From Desmodesmus armatus (Eukaryota > Chlorophyta > Chlorophyceae > Sphaeropleales > Scenedesmaceae), in assembly GCA_007449985.2 (NCBI GenBank), contig VIIQ02000047.1, positions 444,001-508,000 of the forward strand: DNA of 64,000 nucleotides, given 5' to 3'. Under the pieces are notes generated by a model. It searched no databases, was not told where the DNA came from, and worked only from the letters and a program-made list of their open reading frames with translations. Each line of letters starts with the position of its first letter. The first letter of the stretch is position 1. This document shows, piece by piece, positions 1 through 11,915 of the stretch. The position numbers were made by a program, and so were the translations under genes.

Positions 1-1
1 C

Positions 2-2623
2 TACCAAGTGCGTTGGGATGAGGGCACAGGCGGCGGCGGCAGCAGCCTGCAGCAGCAGGATGCAGCAGGGGCGTTTGTGGGGCGAGCCGGGCCTGCTGGA
101 GCCAAGTCAGCTTCAGCGGCCGTGGCAGCAGCAGAAGGGGCAGCTGCTAACACTACAGCGGGAGCAGCAGCAGCAGCAGCAGCTGCTGGCACAGGGGATG
201 AGGGCAACGTGCAGCGGCATCATGATGGTGGCTGCCTCCCTCAAGCACCAGCTGCTGCAGTTGCTGCAGCTGATGCCTCTGCTGCTGACAGCGAAGCTGG
301 TGTAGTCGTGGCTGGTGCTGGTGCTGCTGATGGGGCTGCAGCAGCCGGTGAAGTGGCGACTGCTGCTGCTGATGCTGCTGAAGCTGCTGGGTACAGCTGG
401 TGTAGCCCGTGGGAGCTGTATGCAGCTGGTGTGAGCACGGAGGAGGTGTTGGCGGCTGAGCATGCACCTGGCCTCACAGCAGAAGAGGTAAGCAGGGGTT
501 ATCCGACCTGCATTTGGATTGGATATGTATGTTCCCACTAAGTCCAGAGGATGGGCACTGCGCATGAGCAGCACTCGAGAGCAGCAGTGTAATTTGCAGT
601 GTAGTGCTAGCCATGCCAGCCTGGGAGTATTCCTGATGTGCGTGTTTGTGTCATTCCACTGACGCGTCATTGTTTTGCTCAGCAAGGCACTGTGGCAGAC
701 CCCTTTCTAGTACTACTTTACTGGATCAGGGCCTCGCCTGATCGCCCTTTCAGGAGCCAAACAAGGCTCATAGGGAACATGGAAGTGTATGCCTTTGGGT
801 GCGGTTGCGGCTGTTGCTGCGGCTGCTGCTGCCATGTTGCTGCTTCAGCCATGCCTGAGCTAGTGCTCTGTCTGTTGTCCAAATGCAGGTGGCTCACTTG
901 CTGCAAACAGTGGACCGGCTTCGGTGGCGGCAGTACAAGTTCTTCAATGCACCGCCCTCCCCCAGGGCCAAGTTTGTGTCGCATTCTGTGGTGCGTGCCT
1001 ACAACAGGGTCATACCCCTCCCCCTTGGCCTGGCAAACATACAGGTTAGTGAGGCTTCTCGTGGTTGCTATTTGCTGCTGGTGGTGTGTGCACCTCCTCT
1101 CTGTCACTGTTACTGCACTGCTCTGCACATGCACTGTACTGTACTGTACTGTACTGTACTGTACTGTACTGTACTGTACTGTACTGCACCAGCCATCCTG
1201 TGTACCGATAAACTTGACCTGCAACCGTGGGGTACAGGAGCCATGGTGCAAGGCCTCCTCATATCCCCGAATGCTTACTGGATACTGTAGGCTGTGTAAG
1301 TCTGTCCCCAATCACTGTGCTGTACTGCTTTTGGTATCATCGCAGGCCCGGTTGAGTGAGGGGTACTACCGCAGCATGCAGGGTGTGCTGCATGATGCCG
1401 CCCTCATTGTCAGCAACTCTGCAACCTTCAACGGCCCAGAGACAACATTCGCAGCCAAGGCAGTGCAGATGTACAACGCACTGTCAGAAGCAGCGTACGC
1501 GCTGCAGGGCCAACAGCAGCAGCAACACGAGCAGCAGCCTATTGGATGGCCTCCAGACCCAACAGCAGCAGCAGCAGCGGCGGCGACCTCGGCAGCAATG
1601 GGTGCAGGACATGACGGCAGTTGGCAGTGGCAGCAAGGTGGTGCCTGCCCTGCAGGGTTGACAGCTACGGAGCATGGACAGCAGGATGCAGCAGCAGCAG
1701 CTGCTGCTGCTGCTGCTGCTGAGGCATGGGAGGGGCATTGGCAGCAGCAGCCAGGGGCAGCAGGCTATGCAGCGGGGTACGCGGGTGGCGAAGCTGCTGC
1801 TGGGAACCTTCAGGGGAATGAGTCTTGGCAGCAACATCAGCAGTTTTGGCAGCAGCAGCAGCAGCAGCAATCAGCAGAAGCAGCAATGGCACAGGGATAC
1901 AGCGCAGACATGCACACAGGCATGCAGCATGCGGACGAAGAAGCAGCCACTGAACAAGCAGCGCTTGCACAGCAGCGTCCCCGCATCAGGCTGAAGCTGC
2001 GGCCCCCTGCCGCTGCTGCTGCTACGGCTGCCGCCAATCCTGCTGCTGATGGAGACCAGCAGGCCGTGCCTATTGGCCGGTTGCGCAGCAGCCGGCACTC
2101 GCGTGCAGGGCAGCAGCAGGCACAACAGCAGCAGCAGCCACGCAGCCGGCGGTCTGCTGCGCAACGTGCTCGGGAGTTTGTGGCCGCGGTGTCACAGGTA
2201 ACAAGTAAAGAAAATTTTCAGTAGATTTTCAGTAGATTTTGAAGTGACAGTGATGTCTATTGGACGTAAAATTCGTTAGCATCCGGTATGCATGTATGTG
2301 TTTGTTTTGCTATATGTGTCTGGCTGCAGTACATCAATAGTTTTATGTTTGTGGCTGCTGTGTCGCAGGTGGACGGGGGCTCTTCGGAAGAGGAAGAGCC
2401 CCAGCCACAGTCTGACAGTGAGCGCGATGCAGGAGGCTACTCCTCTAGTGGTGATGAGAGGCGTGGAGGCCGCAGGAGGAGAACTGGGGCAGCAGCGGCC
2501 GCTGCTGCAGCGAAGGGTCCGGTTCGGCACAGTGCCAGGCTGCAGCAGCAGGGGGGTGTGCGGCAGTACAGGACGCTGGCAGAGGGGTCTGATACCGACT
2601 TTGAGTCTGAAGACGGTGCCTAG
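2..2623 (+). CDS. BRWD/PHIP-type bromodomain protein, C-terminal part (5' end outside window)
   Basis: Four exons fit in phase: up to 487, 889-1044, 1346-2197 and 2369-2623 (stop TAG). The first exon is Ala/Gln-rich and ends in a segment with SPWELYAAGVSTEE. Exons 2 and 3 together encode a bromodomain: helix Z, a ZA loop containing VVRAYNRVIPLPLGLANIQ, then ARLSEGYYRSMQGVLHDA and IVSNSATFNGP. The Asn in the FNGP stretch is at the acetyl-lysine-binding position. The wording is closest to the second bromodomain of WD40-bromodomain proteins (BRWD/PHIP), which bind acetylated chromatin in the nucleus; this is from memory of the family. The rest is polyQ/polyA, then an acidic and basic tail (SEEEEPQPQSDSERD, RRGGRRRR). 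The WD40 repeats, if present, lie left of the window. Another bromodomain family (BET or GCN5-like) is possible. Confidence 0.62.
1134..1186. repeat. CTGTA pentanucleotide microsatellite
   Basis: About ten perfect CTGTA units lie inside the intron that splits the bromodomain (1045-1345). Length polymorphism is likely. Confidence 0.9.
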
Positions 2624-3197
2624 GTGCAGCCGTTGTCTGGCTTTGCTGTGATTTGCAGTGGTTGTGTAGGATGCTGTCAGCAGCGGTGGTTGTCTGCGTC
2701 GCTGGGCTGTGGGTTTTGACACGGTTTTGCTTGCATGTGAGAACGTGTCTGTGCGCCTATGGACACCAGCTCCCTTGGGAAATTGAGTAGAAGCTGTTCC
2801 TTTTGAATTTGCTTCCCTGCGGCTTGTGTCCTTGCTGAAGATCCTAATTGGTTATCACAATGTGTAGCACACTGGCGGCCAGTCTCACAACGTGAGATGA
2901 AGGCATGTCAGCTGCTTACAGCCAGTGCTGCCTATGATCAGTATCCTTCGCATCATTCAATTGGCTGTGACCGCGCCCATTGCAAAGTTGACTCAATTGC
3001 AGTGCAGACTGGGAAACTCTCATTCAATCTTCACATGTATGTATCCATATCTTTTCATCCTCCCATGCAGTATCCACAGCCAATATCTTGCTCTCAGAGG
3101 CTTGTGGTACAATGAAAGTTCAGCCTTGATCACTTACAACAAACGCTCAGCCTAGCAACAGTTGACAGACACGGCAGCTTCAGCCTCTGCGATCTTA
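2624..3197. other. 3' flank and intergenic DNA
   Basis: This holds the 3' UTR of the bromodomain gene and the space between two convergent genes. No convincing open frame was seen, and no TGTAA signal was found just after the TAG stop at 2621-2623. Confidence 0.5.
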
Positions 3198-3235
3198 TTA
3201 CAATACAACATAGCAACAGCAACAACCAGCTCTCA

Positions 3236-3573
3236 CTAAACATCACATGCTGCGCCAGGCCTGCAGTCCCATCTGCACAACCAATGCCAGCTAATAGTGA
3301 AGGTTCCTGGCCGCCACCAAAGGGATACTGCATGCTGCTCCACGAACCCCACCGCGTCAAGGTCAGCGAGCGGGGTATTGGGCCAATACACCACCACAGC
3401 CTCCCCTGACCACGCAGCGCGTGCCAGCCTGCCACACAGAGCCCCGAGGCTCAGGGCGTGACACGCCCAGGCAGACGGCAGCTTAGCCTGCGCGTTACGG
3501 TGGGATTTACGTTTCACCACATGCAGCACGCCCTTGGCAACACCACCGCGAGCTGCATCGCTGCCAGAAGCAC
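3236..3573 (-). CDS. last exon of an unrecognised minus-strand gene
   Basis: The exon starts after an acceptor (tttcctgcag, reading right to left from 3583) and runs about 112 codons to a stop at 3236-3238. A TGTAA motif on the minus strand (3198-3202) lies about 35 nt past the stop, where an algal poly(A) signal is expected. The peptide is non-repetitive and looks coding (KGVLHVVKRKSHRNAQAK, VVVYWPNTPLADLDAVGF, ending WDCRPGAACDV). No family was recognised. An upstream exon is probable near 3,725-3,860, with a hydrophobic stretch (AWYAVLALVLLLVSK), but its borders are unclear. The upstream 3.9-6.1 kb array holds decayed relatives of that segment. Confidence 0.4.
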
Positions 3574-3724
3574 CTGCAGGAAAACAGCAGCAGTGCCAGC
3601 GGAGCAGTACTGCTGTCAAGCAGCATGTACCAATGACTTGTGGTGCCTCCTGAGCTGACCTGCAAGCAACACCCACCATGAAACATGCTGGGTGTTGAAT
3701 AGAAAAACTCCCATGCCATTCATG

Positions 3725-6060
3725 ATGGTGTGATGTTCCAGGCTGGACCTGGACCTCTTGGACACCAACAGCAGCACCAGGGCCAAAACAGCGTACCACG
3801 CGCGATATCCTGACTGTACGTATCTGCCTGGGTCGCCAAGAAACACCTGCGGCACACACACGAGCATCAGTCCTAACAGTTCAAGTTTCCTGGCTGTGCA
3901 TGTACGCACTCAGGCTGTAATGCAGTCATTGGCGGCCATCCTGCATGTGTCCTTTTGGTCCCCTCTGCTGTGTAGCGTTTTGTATGTGCAACCCCATTGG
4001 CAGACACCCCGTGGGGCAAGGTGAATCTCCGCTAGGGTTTCTACTGCCAGCAGCGCAGGGGGCCTAGGCTTAAGGACGCATGCAGCCGGTGCTGTGTGTT
4101 GAGGGCCGGAACAAGGCTTTCCCCAAGACCCTGCCCCACCCCCAGTGTGTGCAGTGACACCGCAATGGGTCGCCCCTGTTTCGTACCAGTGGCATGCTGC
4201 GGCTGGTCCTGACCAGCATGACACAACAAGCGCTGTGCAAGCAGGGAGGTCGGACTCCCAGTCGCACGTCCCATTGCGGGCACATACAAGCACATAGCCA
4301 ACAGCAGCACCGGGGCCTCTATTAGAGTAACATACAGCGCGCATCACCCAAAACATACTCATCTGCATGGGTTCCTCCAGGATAGCATGTCAATGACCTG
4401 CGCAACACAGCGTATGTCAGTGTTGTTGCATGACGATGGCATGCACATGATGCAGAGCATCGATGAAAGCTTGCATGCATGCGCGCGTGTGCACACGCCC
4501 TTCGGCCCCCAATGCTGTGTAACGCGTGTGAGGCGTGCACCCCCAAACGGCAAACACCCTGTGGGGCAAGGTGAATTTCCGCCCAGTGGCTCTACTGCCA
4601 GCAGCGCAGGGGGCCTAGGGACGCATGCAGCCAGTGCTGTGTGTTGAGGGCCGGAACAGGGCTTCCCCAAGGCCAAGCCCCACCCTCAGTGTGTGCAGTG
4701 ACACCACAACCACTCGACATCTGTTTCGTACCAGTGATGTGCTGCAGGCTGGTCCTGAGCACACCACACAGATGGAACCATAACAGGTTGGCAGTCCCTG
4801 ATGCTCCCAAGCGTTGTGGGCACATACACAGCACATAGCCAACAGCAGCACCGGGCGCTAACATAGGAAGCAGCACTGATACGCATAAGAGTACTTATCT
4901 GCATGGGTCGCCAGTGATACAGAAACCACCCCCCACCAAACCTGCAGCACCACACAAATGACGTCAGTATGTGTCACCCCATCGGGTCATGAGGATGGAC
5001 CAAGTGTGATCTGTCAGTTTGTCCATGCATGCACTGGAATGCAATCCATGAACTTGCATGCGCATATGTGCACACGCCCTTTGGCCCCCTTTGTTGTGTA
5101 GCGCTTGTGAGGCGCACCCCCAACGGCAGACACCCTGTGGGTCAAAGTGAGTTTCCGCCGGGGGCTCTACTGCCAGCAGCGCAGGGGACCTAGGGATGCA
5201 TGCAGCCGGTGCTGTGTGTTGAGAGCCGGCACAGGGCTTCCCAAGGCCCTGCCCCACCCCCAGTGTGTGCAGGGACATCACAACGAGTGGCATCTGTTTC
5301 GTACCAGTGATGTACTGCAAGCTGGTCTCACAGACAACACAACAGATGCCATGCACCAGGGCCGCCGGGCTGGCTAGGCAGTCCCTGATGCACACCCCCG
5401 TTGTGGGTATACACAGCACATATCCAGCAGCAGCACCGGGCGCTAACACAGGCAGCAGCACTCGCTAACACAGGAACGTCACTTATCTGCATGGGTCTCC
5501 CAGCACCGCCAGCACACCTGCAGCACAGACAGGTGTGTCAGGTTGGTGCATTTCTTACAGACTTGGCTTGCACCAACGTATGCATGCATATGTGATGCAA
5601 TTGGCGTGCGTGCATCATGCGCTGGAGTGCCACATGCATGCATGTACATGAATACACATGTGTGTGTCCGGTCAGCCCCCTTGCTTTGTAGCGCCGAAGC
5701 GCACCCCCGCGGGCAGACACCTTGTGGGCACGGTGAGTTTCCTATAAGGGGCTCTACTGCCAGCAGCTCGGGGGGACAGGTTGGTGCAAAGGTGCTGTGT
5801 GTTGAGGGCCAGACAGGACTTGGCCCCAAAGCCCTGCCCCACCCTCAGAGAGTGCAGTGACACCACAAACGATCCGCACATGGTGTGCTGCAGGCTGTTC
5901 CCGCAACACACACACCCTGGGGACTCCCACACTGGGGAGTCCCATCCGCTGTCGCGCATGTGCGAGTGCCTGAGGGTGGCGGAGCTGGTCCCCGTCACCC
6001 AACAGATGCACTTCGTTTTGTGGGCATTACACAGCACATAGCCAACAGCAGCACCGGTGA
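3725..6060 (-). repeat. tandem array of exon-sized units (about 550-585 bp)
   Basis: A marker block (ctactgccagcagcgcag and what follows) recurs near 4,041, 4,592, 5,168 and 5,754, giving periods of about 551, 576 and 586 bp. Each unit also carries a shared block with ccggtgctgctg and a shared ttcgtaccagtgatg block. On the minus strand the units give similar but stop-ridden peptides (VLLP.LAPGAA.GYVLC; LQHITGTKQ). They resemble the hydrophobic exon near 3,725-3,860. The units differ by many substitutions and short indels, so the array is old. It probably reflects repeated duplication of one exon plus intron of the 3.2 kb gene, now mostly non-coding. Confidence 0.65.
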
Positions 6061-7002
6061 TGCTAAACTACGCAAGTCACACAAGCTACTTCCCTGATTT
6101 CTGGAGTGTGGTCCTCCAGGGAAGTACTAGGCCTGAGACACTTCTGCTGTTGCCGCCTGGACAGGCCCTGTTGGGCACCTGGAAGCATGCAAAACAAGCA
6201 TGCATGTTTGCCAGCAAAACATATAGAATTCAACTATGCCTTTGGCCAACTTGAGCCGGTTCCCTGGCAGCAAAAGCCACTGCTGTGTTGCAAACGATGG
6301 GAGTTGCAACCCGAGACTGTGCTGTCGCGGCAGGAGCCTGCTTGCATGCAGCCTTGCGCAGACATTACAATGGTGTTGTGACTAAAGCACCAGGGCCAGC
6401 ACAGCTGCGGAGACAGGGGCAGCTGCTCTGGGTTGTGGGACCCGCCCTTTTCTGCCTAACCTCCGTCTGCTGCCCCATCACCTACATACATGCACGGATA
6501 CGCACCTGAAAGGTACCTTCTGCTGGATAGAGCAGCTTCAGAGTGGCTGAAAGCGGGTCCTTCACAGGCCCCGAGTGCAGGCCTGCAGAAGCTGCCCGGC
6601 AGGATGCGAGATGTGCAGCACGATGATAAGAATTCCACCATTGGTGAGTTCCGTGGCTCGGTACAATACTCTCCCATCCACCTGCAGTATGAGTTCATTA
6701 TTTGCTTGCATGGTTCCAAGGTTTCCAAGGGTTCAACCGTCGTTGCATAACCATGCCAGCAACAGCGAGCAAACAATCAGCGAATATGATAAAAACAGTT
6801 CGTGAAGATATGGTTTGCGCGCAGTGCACATGCAAGCGGTGCATTGATGGTGCAGGCCAAACTGGTTGTCTGAGTGGTGTGCTTCAACATGTTGACTGTA
6901 CAGCCAAGGCTCGTCAGAGCGCATGCCACACAATCGAGGGCCAGCGCTTCTCAGGTGCATAGCACTGATGCAATGCGGCCCTGACTTGCTGCAGCACGCA
7001 AT

Positions 7003-7062
7003 GTGCAGGGTGCTTGTGCCGCACAAGGACATTGCACATTGTGCGGCACAAGGACCCTGCAC
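7003..7062. repeat. 24-bp inverted repeat, hairpin
   Basis: Arms 7003-7026 and 7039-7062 are complementary at 23 of 24 positions around a 12-nt loop. The next inverted repeat lies 20 bp further on. Confidence 0.85.
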
Positions 7063-7082
7063 AAGTTGTGCAACCCTGCAGC

Positions 7083-7116
7083 CTTGACCCCTGTCGAAGC
7101 TTCGGCAGGGGTCAAG
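7083..7116. repeat. 34-bp imperfect palindrome
   Basis: The arms cttgacccctg and caggggtcaag flank a self-complementary core, cgaagcttcg. It could form a cruciform or a short hairpin. Confidence 0.8.
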
Positions 7117-8865
7117 TTGAAGCCCCTTAAGAGGGTTCAACTCTTCCAGTGGAATGGGGTTCACTCCTTCTGCGTCATGCATTATAGTGGTATGCGTCCC
7201 CAGGAGGGACTGCCTCCGATGACGGTTCTTCGGAGAGACAGCATGCCCCGCAACAGGGTCAAATGCTGCCAGCAGTGCTGACCAGCGTGAGACCCAAGTA
7301 GGTGGCAGATGTGCATTTCTGAGCAGCTTTGCTTGCCATGCAGTAGGGGCCCTACCAACCAGGATGAGCTGTGATAGTGCGCCTGATGGCTCATAGCTGC
7401 TGCTCAGGGCCACCCCTTCTGTACACTGCTGGTGCTAGCCACTAAAGGCTGGTTCGACCAGTTGCGCTAGCTTGGCTGGCGTACTGGGAGTTGGCAACCA
7501 GGCCGTGTCTGTGTCGTGGTGTGCTCCTCTGCAAGCGCAACAGATCAGGGGTCACCCATGACCATCACCTATGTCATATCACACCACATCACATAGACAC
7601 TCACTGAGTGGCATGGCCGTCAGTGGTAACTTGTGGCCGCCAGTGTCCAAGTATGCATCCATGAGACATGGTGACAACCAAAAAAGGGGGTTCAACTCAA
7701 AAAAGAGAGGGGGTCATCTTGATCATAAAAATAGTCCATGCAGTAGCTCAACAAGTCACTGGTGGCATGCACCACATCATGATGGTGCGGGCTGGCTCTG
7801 AGGCCTCTCGCACAGAATGACTCAGCTTCTGTCACCATCACGCTGATGGTGACCCCCTGTGATTGCCTTTATGTCCGACAGACTTCTGCCCGACAGACAA
7901 GGCTCTTCCCGCACAGCCCCCTGCCGACACGGCTCTTCCAACAGGCCGGAAGAGGCGTCCGAAAGAGGGGCTGGTCTTGTATAGCTCTTTCGGAAACTCT
8001 GCTAAATTTCCGATGTTGTCCGATGGAGTGGGCATGCGCCTGACCCACGACAATAGGGGGTTGGACCCTTCGCACTGCAGTGCAAGTCTGTGGCTGGCTC
8101 CTGCAGCAGCGCACAGGGTGCACAGTATCATGCCTGCACTTTACCATGCCATGGCATGCCTAATGTTGATCGAAGAAACTCTATAGCGCAATTACACCAA
8201 GGGGGTGTGTAGTAGATTCAACTTGAACTTTATGCCTGGTAGAGTGCAGGCGCTCCACAGGCCAGTGCTGGGCGAGTGGCTGCCACCAGCTTTGTTTGGC
8301 CTGGTACATGACCTCCAATCAGTAGGTGCTTTGACTGCGGCAGAGACAGCAGAGGCTGCAGCTTGTTGATTTGCTGGTGTGCTGGTGTAAGTTTGCTGTG
8401 CAGTGTGGTGTGACAGGCCCTCATGCCCTGAGGGCCTGCTGACAGCTGTCACACACAACAACCGGCAGTCAGCCGTGTCAGACCGAACGGGAACAGATGG
8501 CAGTTGATCAAGCATGTATTGTATGACTTGAGTCAAAGCTGGGATACTTGCTGAGTGCAACCCTCTTTTGGGCAATGGGGTGTGGTGTTTGAGTGTTGGG
8601 GGGGGGGGGGGGGTTGTGTTGGGGGCACAGCATGATCCTACTGCCACCGCAACACAGCCATAATTATGGAAACAGAATGATGATATGATGCCTGATGTCA
8701 CCAATAGGTTTTGGCCCCTTCCCTCCTTCTCGTGGTCTCTGTCACTGTGTCTCTTTGACCGGTTGGTGGTTACAGGCTGGCGGGAAGGCAAGTTACTGTA
8801 GCAGCCCTCTGCGAGCATTGCAGTGGCGTGGTTGGGTGCCTTCTGTAGGGCTCTTTCTCGCAGGC

Positions 8866-10392
8866 ATGGCAGGCCTGCTTGCTCTCCTCTCCTTCTATGC
8901 TTGTGTAGGAGCGAGCCTCGCAGCCACAGCGCAACAGACAAGCCCTTCTCTGGATCTTGAGTTTATCAACGCCACTGATGTGGCAATCAGCGCACAAAAC
9001 ACGACGAACAAGACCGTAGTTGCTCAAACGTGTCAAAACAGCCCGTCTGAGGTTGGCTACGTTATCTGGCAGTGCCCTGCTGGCACAATTGAGGGGGGAC
9101 AGTGCACTGGCCAGTGTGTAGCGGGAGCAGTTGCGCTTTACGGCCCGCCTCTGGCAGTATGCTCCGGTGGCAAGTACATCATCAGCAGGACTTGCATGGC
9201 AGGTGTGCTACATGGTTGGGACGTGGCTTGCGATGCCCCGATTGTTTTCATTATGTACCATTAGATCGCAGCTGATCGATGCACCATGCAGTGCACCATG
9301 CCAACCTGGTATGCACTTGTGGTCCAGACTGGCCTTCTGTGGCCCGAACCCCACCCTGTCCACCCACACACCCCACCCCACACCATCCAAACCCTGCCTG
9401 CTGCACAACGCCACTGCAACTGCCTGTGCAGGTTATGCCTACAGCTTTGACGACGTTTCAGACGGCAGCTTCCCTACAGCCTTCCTGGGCCTCAAAATTC
9501 AGGGACTGCGAGTGACACGTTCAGACACATACAATGCATGCGATGGGCGCAGCGGGTACAGAACTGGCGTGATCAGCCCCCCCAATGTGGCTTACTCTTT
9601 GGAAGTGGGGGCAGCTGACGACCTTACGAACTTGGTCCGCATTGAAGCGCCTTCAAAGGCGTCAAAGATCTCTGTGTTCAAGTTCTGGGCAACGGCAGCG
9701 TGGCAGGTGGGCTTAGGCATGTGCTGTTGAGGCTGGACACTGTTGGGGCCCTGTGCTGCGACAGGATTCCTGCCCAGGCAGCAGCAAACAGCAGCTGGGT
9801 GGCATCTGCTTGTGAGCTAGTGCACTGGCGTTGCAAGGGGGAGAGTGTTGTAGTGTTTGTTCAAACCTGAAACGGCAGCAGCAGCACGGCAGCAGCAGCT
9901 GGGTTACACTCTGTTGTCTCATATGCACTGCGTTTGGGGCCTCCTTCACACAGCGCGCACTGGCAGCCATGCAGCAGACACGCCAACACCTTCCACACAC
10001 CTTCGCCCCCACCGCGCTCGTGCCTGCACCTCTTCACAACTGTCCTTGCTGCAGCACTCTCTCCCGGCCCTGCAAGCTATATCAGCAGCAAGCTAACACT
10101 ACTATATGCTGCTTTGCTTCTGCTGCTGCCGCCATCCTGCTGCTGCTGCTGCTGCCTACAGGACAAGCTGAACATCGACGTGTCCGCCTACGATGCCGCC
10201 AACACTAAGCTAGCCCTCAGGCGCTTCACGCTGTCCTTCTCCAAACCCACGCTGATCGACCTCAGCAGTGACCTTCGCTTCTCCGGCATCCACAGACTGA
10301 CCATCGTCACCAGCGGTGGAACCCCTGTGTCCTGTCAGACAGGAAAACAAATGGTCATCGACGACTTGGCAATCTACATTCACGGGGATTGA
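8866..10392 (+). CDS. secreted protein with a lectin-like beta-sandwich pattern
   Basis: Three exons join in phase: 8866-9202, 9432-9706 and 10162-10392 (stop TGA), giving about 280 residues. The ATG at 8866 begins a clear signal peptide (MAGLLALLSFYACVGASLA), so the product is exported. A Cys-bearing N-terminal third (TCQNSPSEVGYVIWQCP, GGQCTGQCVAG) precedes a region with the order FDD, SGYRTGVISPPNVAYS, FKFWATAAW, LNIDVSAYDA, PTLIDLSS and MVIDDLAIYI. That spacing recalls the uncharacterised secreted domain seen in many bacterial PEP-CTERM and fungal proteins (F-DD, ATAAW, V-GYD, F-LDDL). This resemblance is from memory. An extracellular matrix or cell-wall role is inferred from the signal peptide only. 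A further 5' exon cannot be excluded because cag precedes the ATG. Confidence 0.68.
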
Positions 10393-10984
10393 GGCCGGAG
10401 GCTGCGGTTCCTGGGCCCACTGCTGGGCCCACACATCCTCAACACCGCTTTGTTGCCACTGCTGTACCTGCAGCAGGCGCAGGGGAAAGTTTAGTAGGGG
10501 GGGTTTGCTGCTGCTGGTGCTGCTCTACTGCACGCTGGGCAGCAGCAGCAGCAACAGCCTCCTCCTCATCCTGACTTTGTGGCGTCAGTGAAGGTAGGCG
10601 CCACCTGAGGTTGGCTAGGCCATGTGATTGATTGTGCCGCATGCTTCAGATGCAGTTGCTGTCAGGGTTGCACTCACTGAGGGCTGAGGCCTGAGGGCGG
10701 GGTTCAGCAATGTGGGCTTTGTTTTTCGACAGGACGCGGCAGGGTCTGTATGCGCAAGCTGCAGCAGCAGCAGCAGCAGCAATGCTGCCACTGTGGGCGT
10801 CCTGCTAAGCCAGGGCTGCTGGACAATGTTGCTCCTTTGGTGGGCTGTCCTGCAAGTTTTAGCCTGCAGACAATGCACACGTTGGGGATGCTGTTGCCTG
10901 CTCAGGATGTGTGATAGTGTTTGCATCTCCATTGCAGCTGGCCCTAAGAGCAGCATCTTGAGTGGTTCGGCAAGACATGTGCAT

Positions 10985-11500
10985 TGGGATGCCGACCGCC
11001 TTCTGGCGCAGTGGATAGGTGTTTGCAGTTCCAGCGCGTTGCTTGGAGTGCTCCTGGCATTGGGGTGTGTGCAGCACGAGCGCAGTGCTGCTGCCTGGCT
11101 GAGTGCATGTTACTGGTGCTGTTCGAGTGGAGAGTGCTTTCGCAGTGGATGTGTGCGGCAGCATTGCAGTATGGACCCGAAGAGCAGCAGCGCTCGAGGG
11201 TGTATTGCCTTGACATGTGCACGCTGAGGCGACAGAAGTGCTGTTGTGAGCATGGAGGCGACAGGAGTGCACCTGGCATGGGTGTGTGCAGCTCCCTGGC
11301 CTGCTGGTGCATAGAGCTGCAGCCCTTCTGGGTGGTTAAAAGTGCATTGGGGATGCCCACCGCCTTCTGGCGCAGTGGATGGGTGTTTGCAGTGCCAGCG
11401 CGTTGCTTGGAGTGCTCCTGGCATGGGGTTGTGTAGCTCCCTGGCATGCTGGTGCATAGAGGCTGCAGCCCTTCTGGGTGGTGTGGCAGTGCATTGGGAG
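10985..11500. repeat. diverged direct repeats
   Basis: A block with accgccttctggcgcagtgg and the following gcgcgttgcttggagtgctc recurs at about 10,994-11,075 and 11,359-11,440. A second block (ctgctggtgcatagag...) recurs at about 11,300 and 11,449. Confidence 0.75.
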
Positions 11501-11525
11501 CCTTGAGTGCTGATTGCTACGTGTG

Positions 11526-11915
11526 CACGGTACCACTCAAGCGCTGCTGCAACAAGCAGCACTCTCGGGGTGTTTTATTCCGGCCTGCGCAACAACCTAA
11601 ACCCTGGTCAGGAGTGATGTTTGCATGTTTGTGTGCAGTGCCAGTGCCACTTCTTGACTGATGCAAAGTGCGAGGGCCGGCAGGCACGCAAAAGGAGTGC
11701 TTATGTGTGCAGGAGTGCTCATGTGTGCATGGTGGCGCCAGAAATGGGTGTGTGCGCAATAGCACTCAAGCGCTGCTGCAACAAGCAGCACTCCTCGCGG
11801 TGGTTCATTCCGGCCTTGCTCAACAAGGGCCAGGAGCGATGTTTGCATGTTTGTGTGCAGTGCCGGTGCCACTTTTGGACTGGTGCAAAGTGTGAGGGCT
11901 GCCAGGGCATGCAGA
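11526..11915. repeat. tandem duplication, period about 231 bp
   Basis: A block starting cactcaagcgctgctgcaac occurs at 11,534 and again at 11,763. It is followed in both copies by gatgtttgcatgtttgtgtg and a matching continuation. The two copies are about 85-90% alike by eye. Confidence 0.8.

Larger units (their letters stand above)
6061..8865. other. gene-poor stretch
   Basis: No ORF was recognised. Short frames here (for example 6490-6750 +) lack family resemblance or splice support. The stretch contains two adjacent palindromes near 7.0-7.1 kb and a 16-17 bp poly-G run near 8,600. Confidence 0.5.

Noticed and set aside
8600..8616. Poly-G run as a functional G-quadruplex
   Set aside because: Similar G or C homopolymers occur at many sites in the window (16.7, 32.3, 40.98, 50.4, 53.15, 58.78, 61.71 and 63.08 kb), so a site-specific role cannot be claimed.
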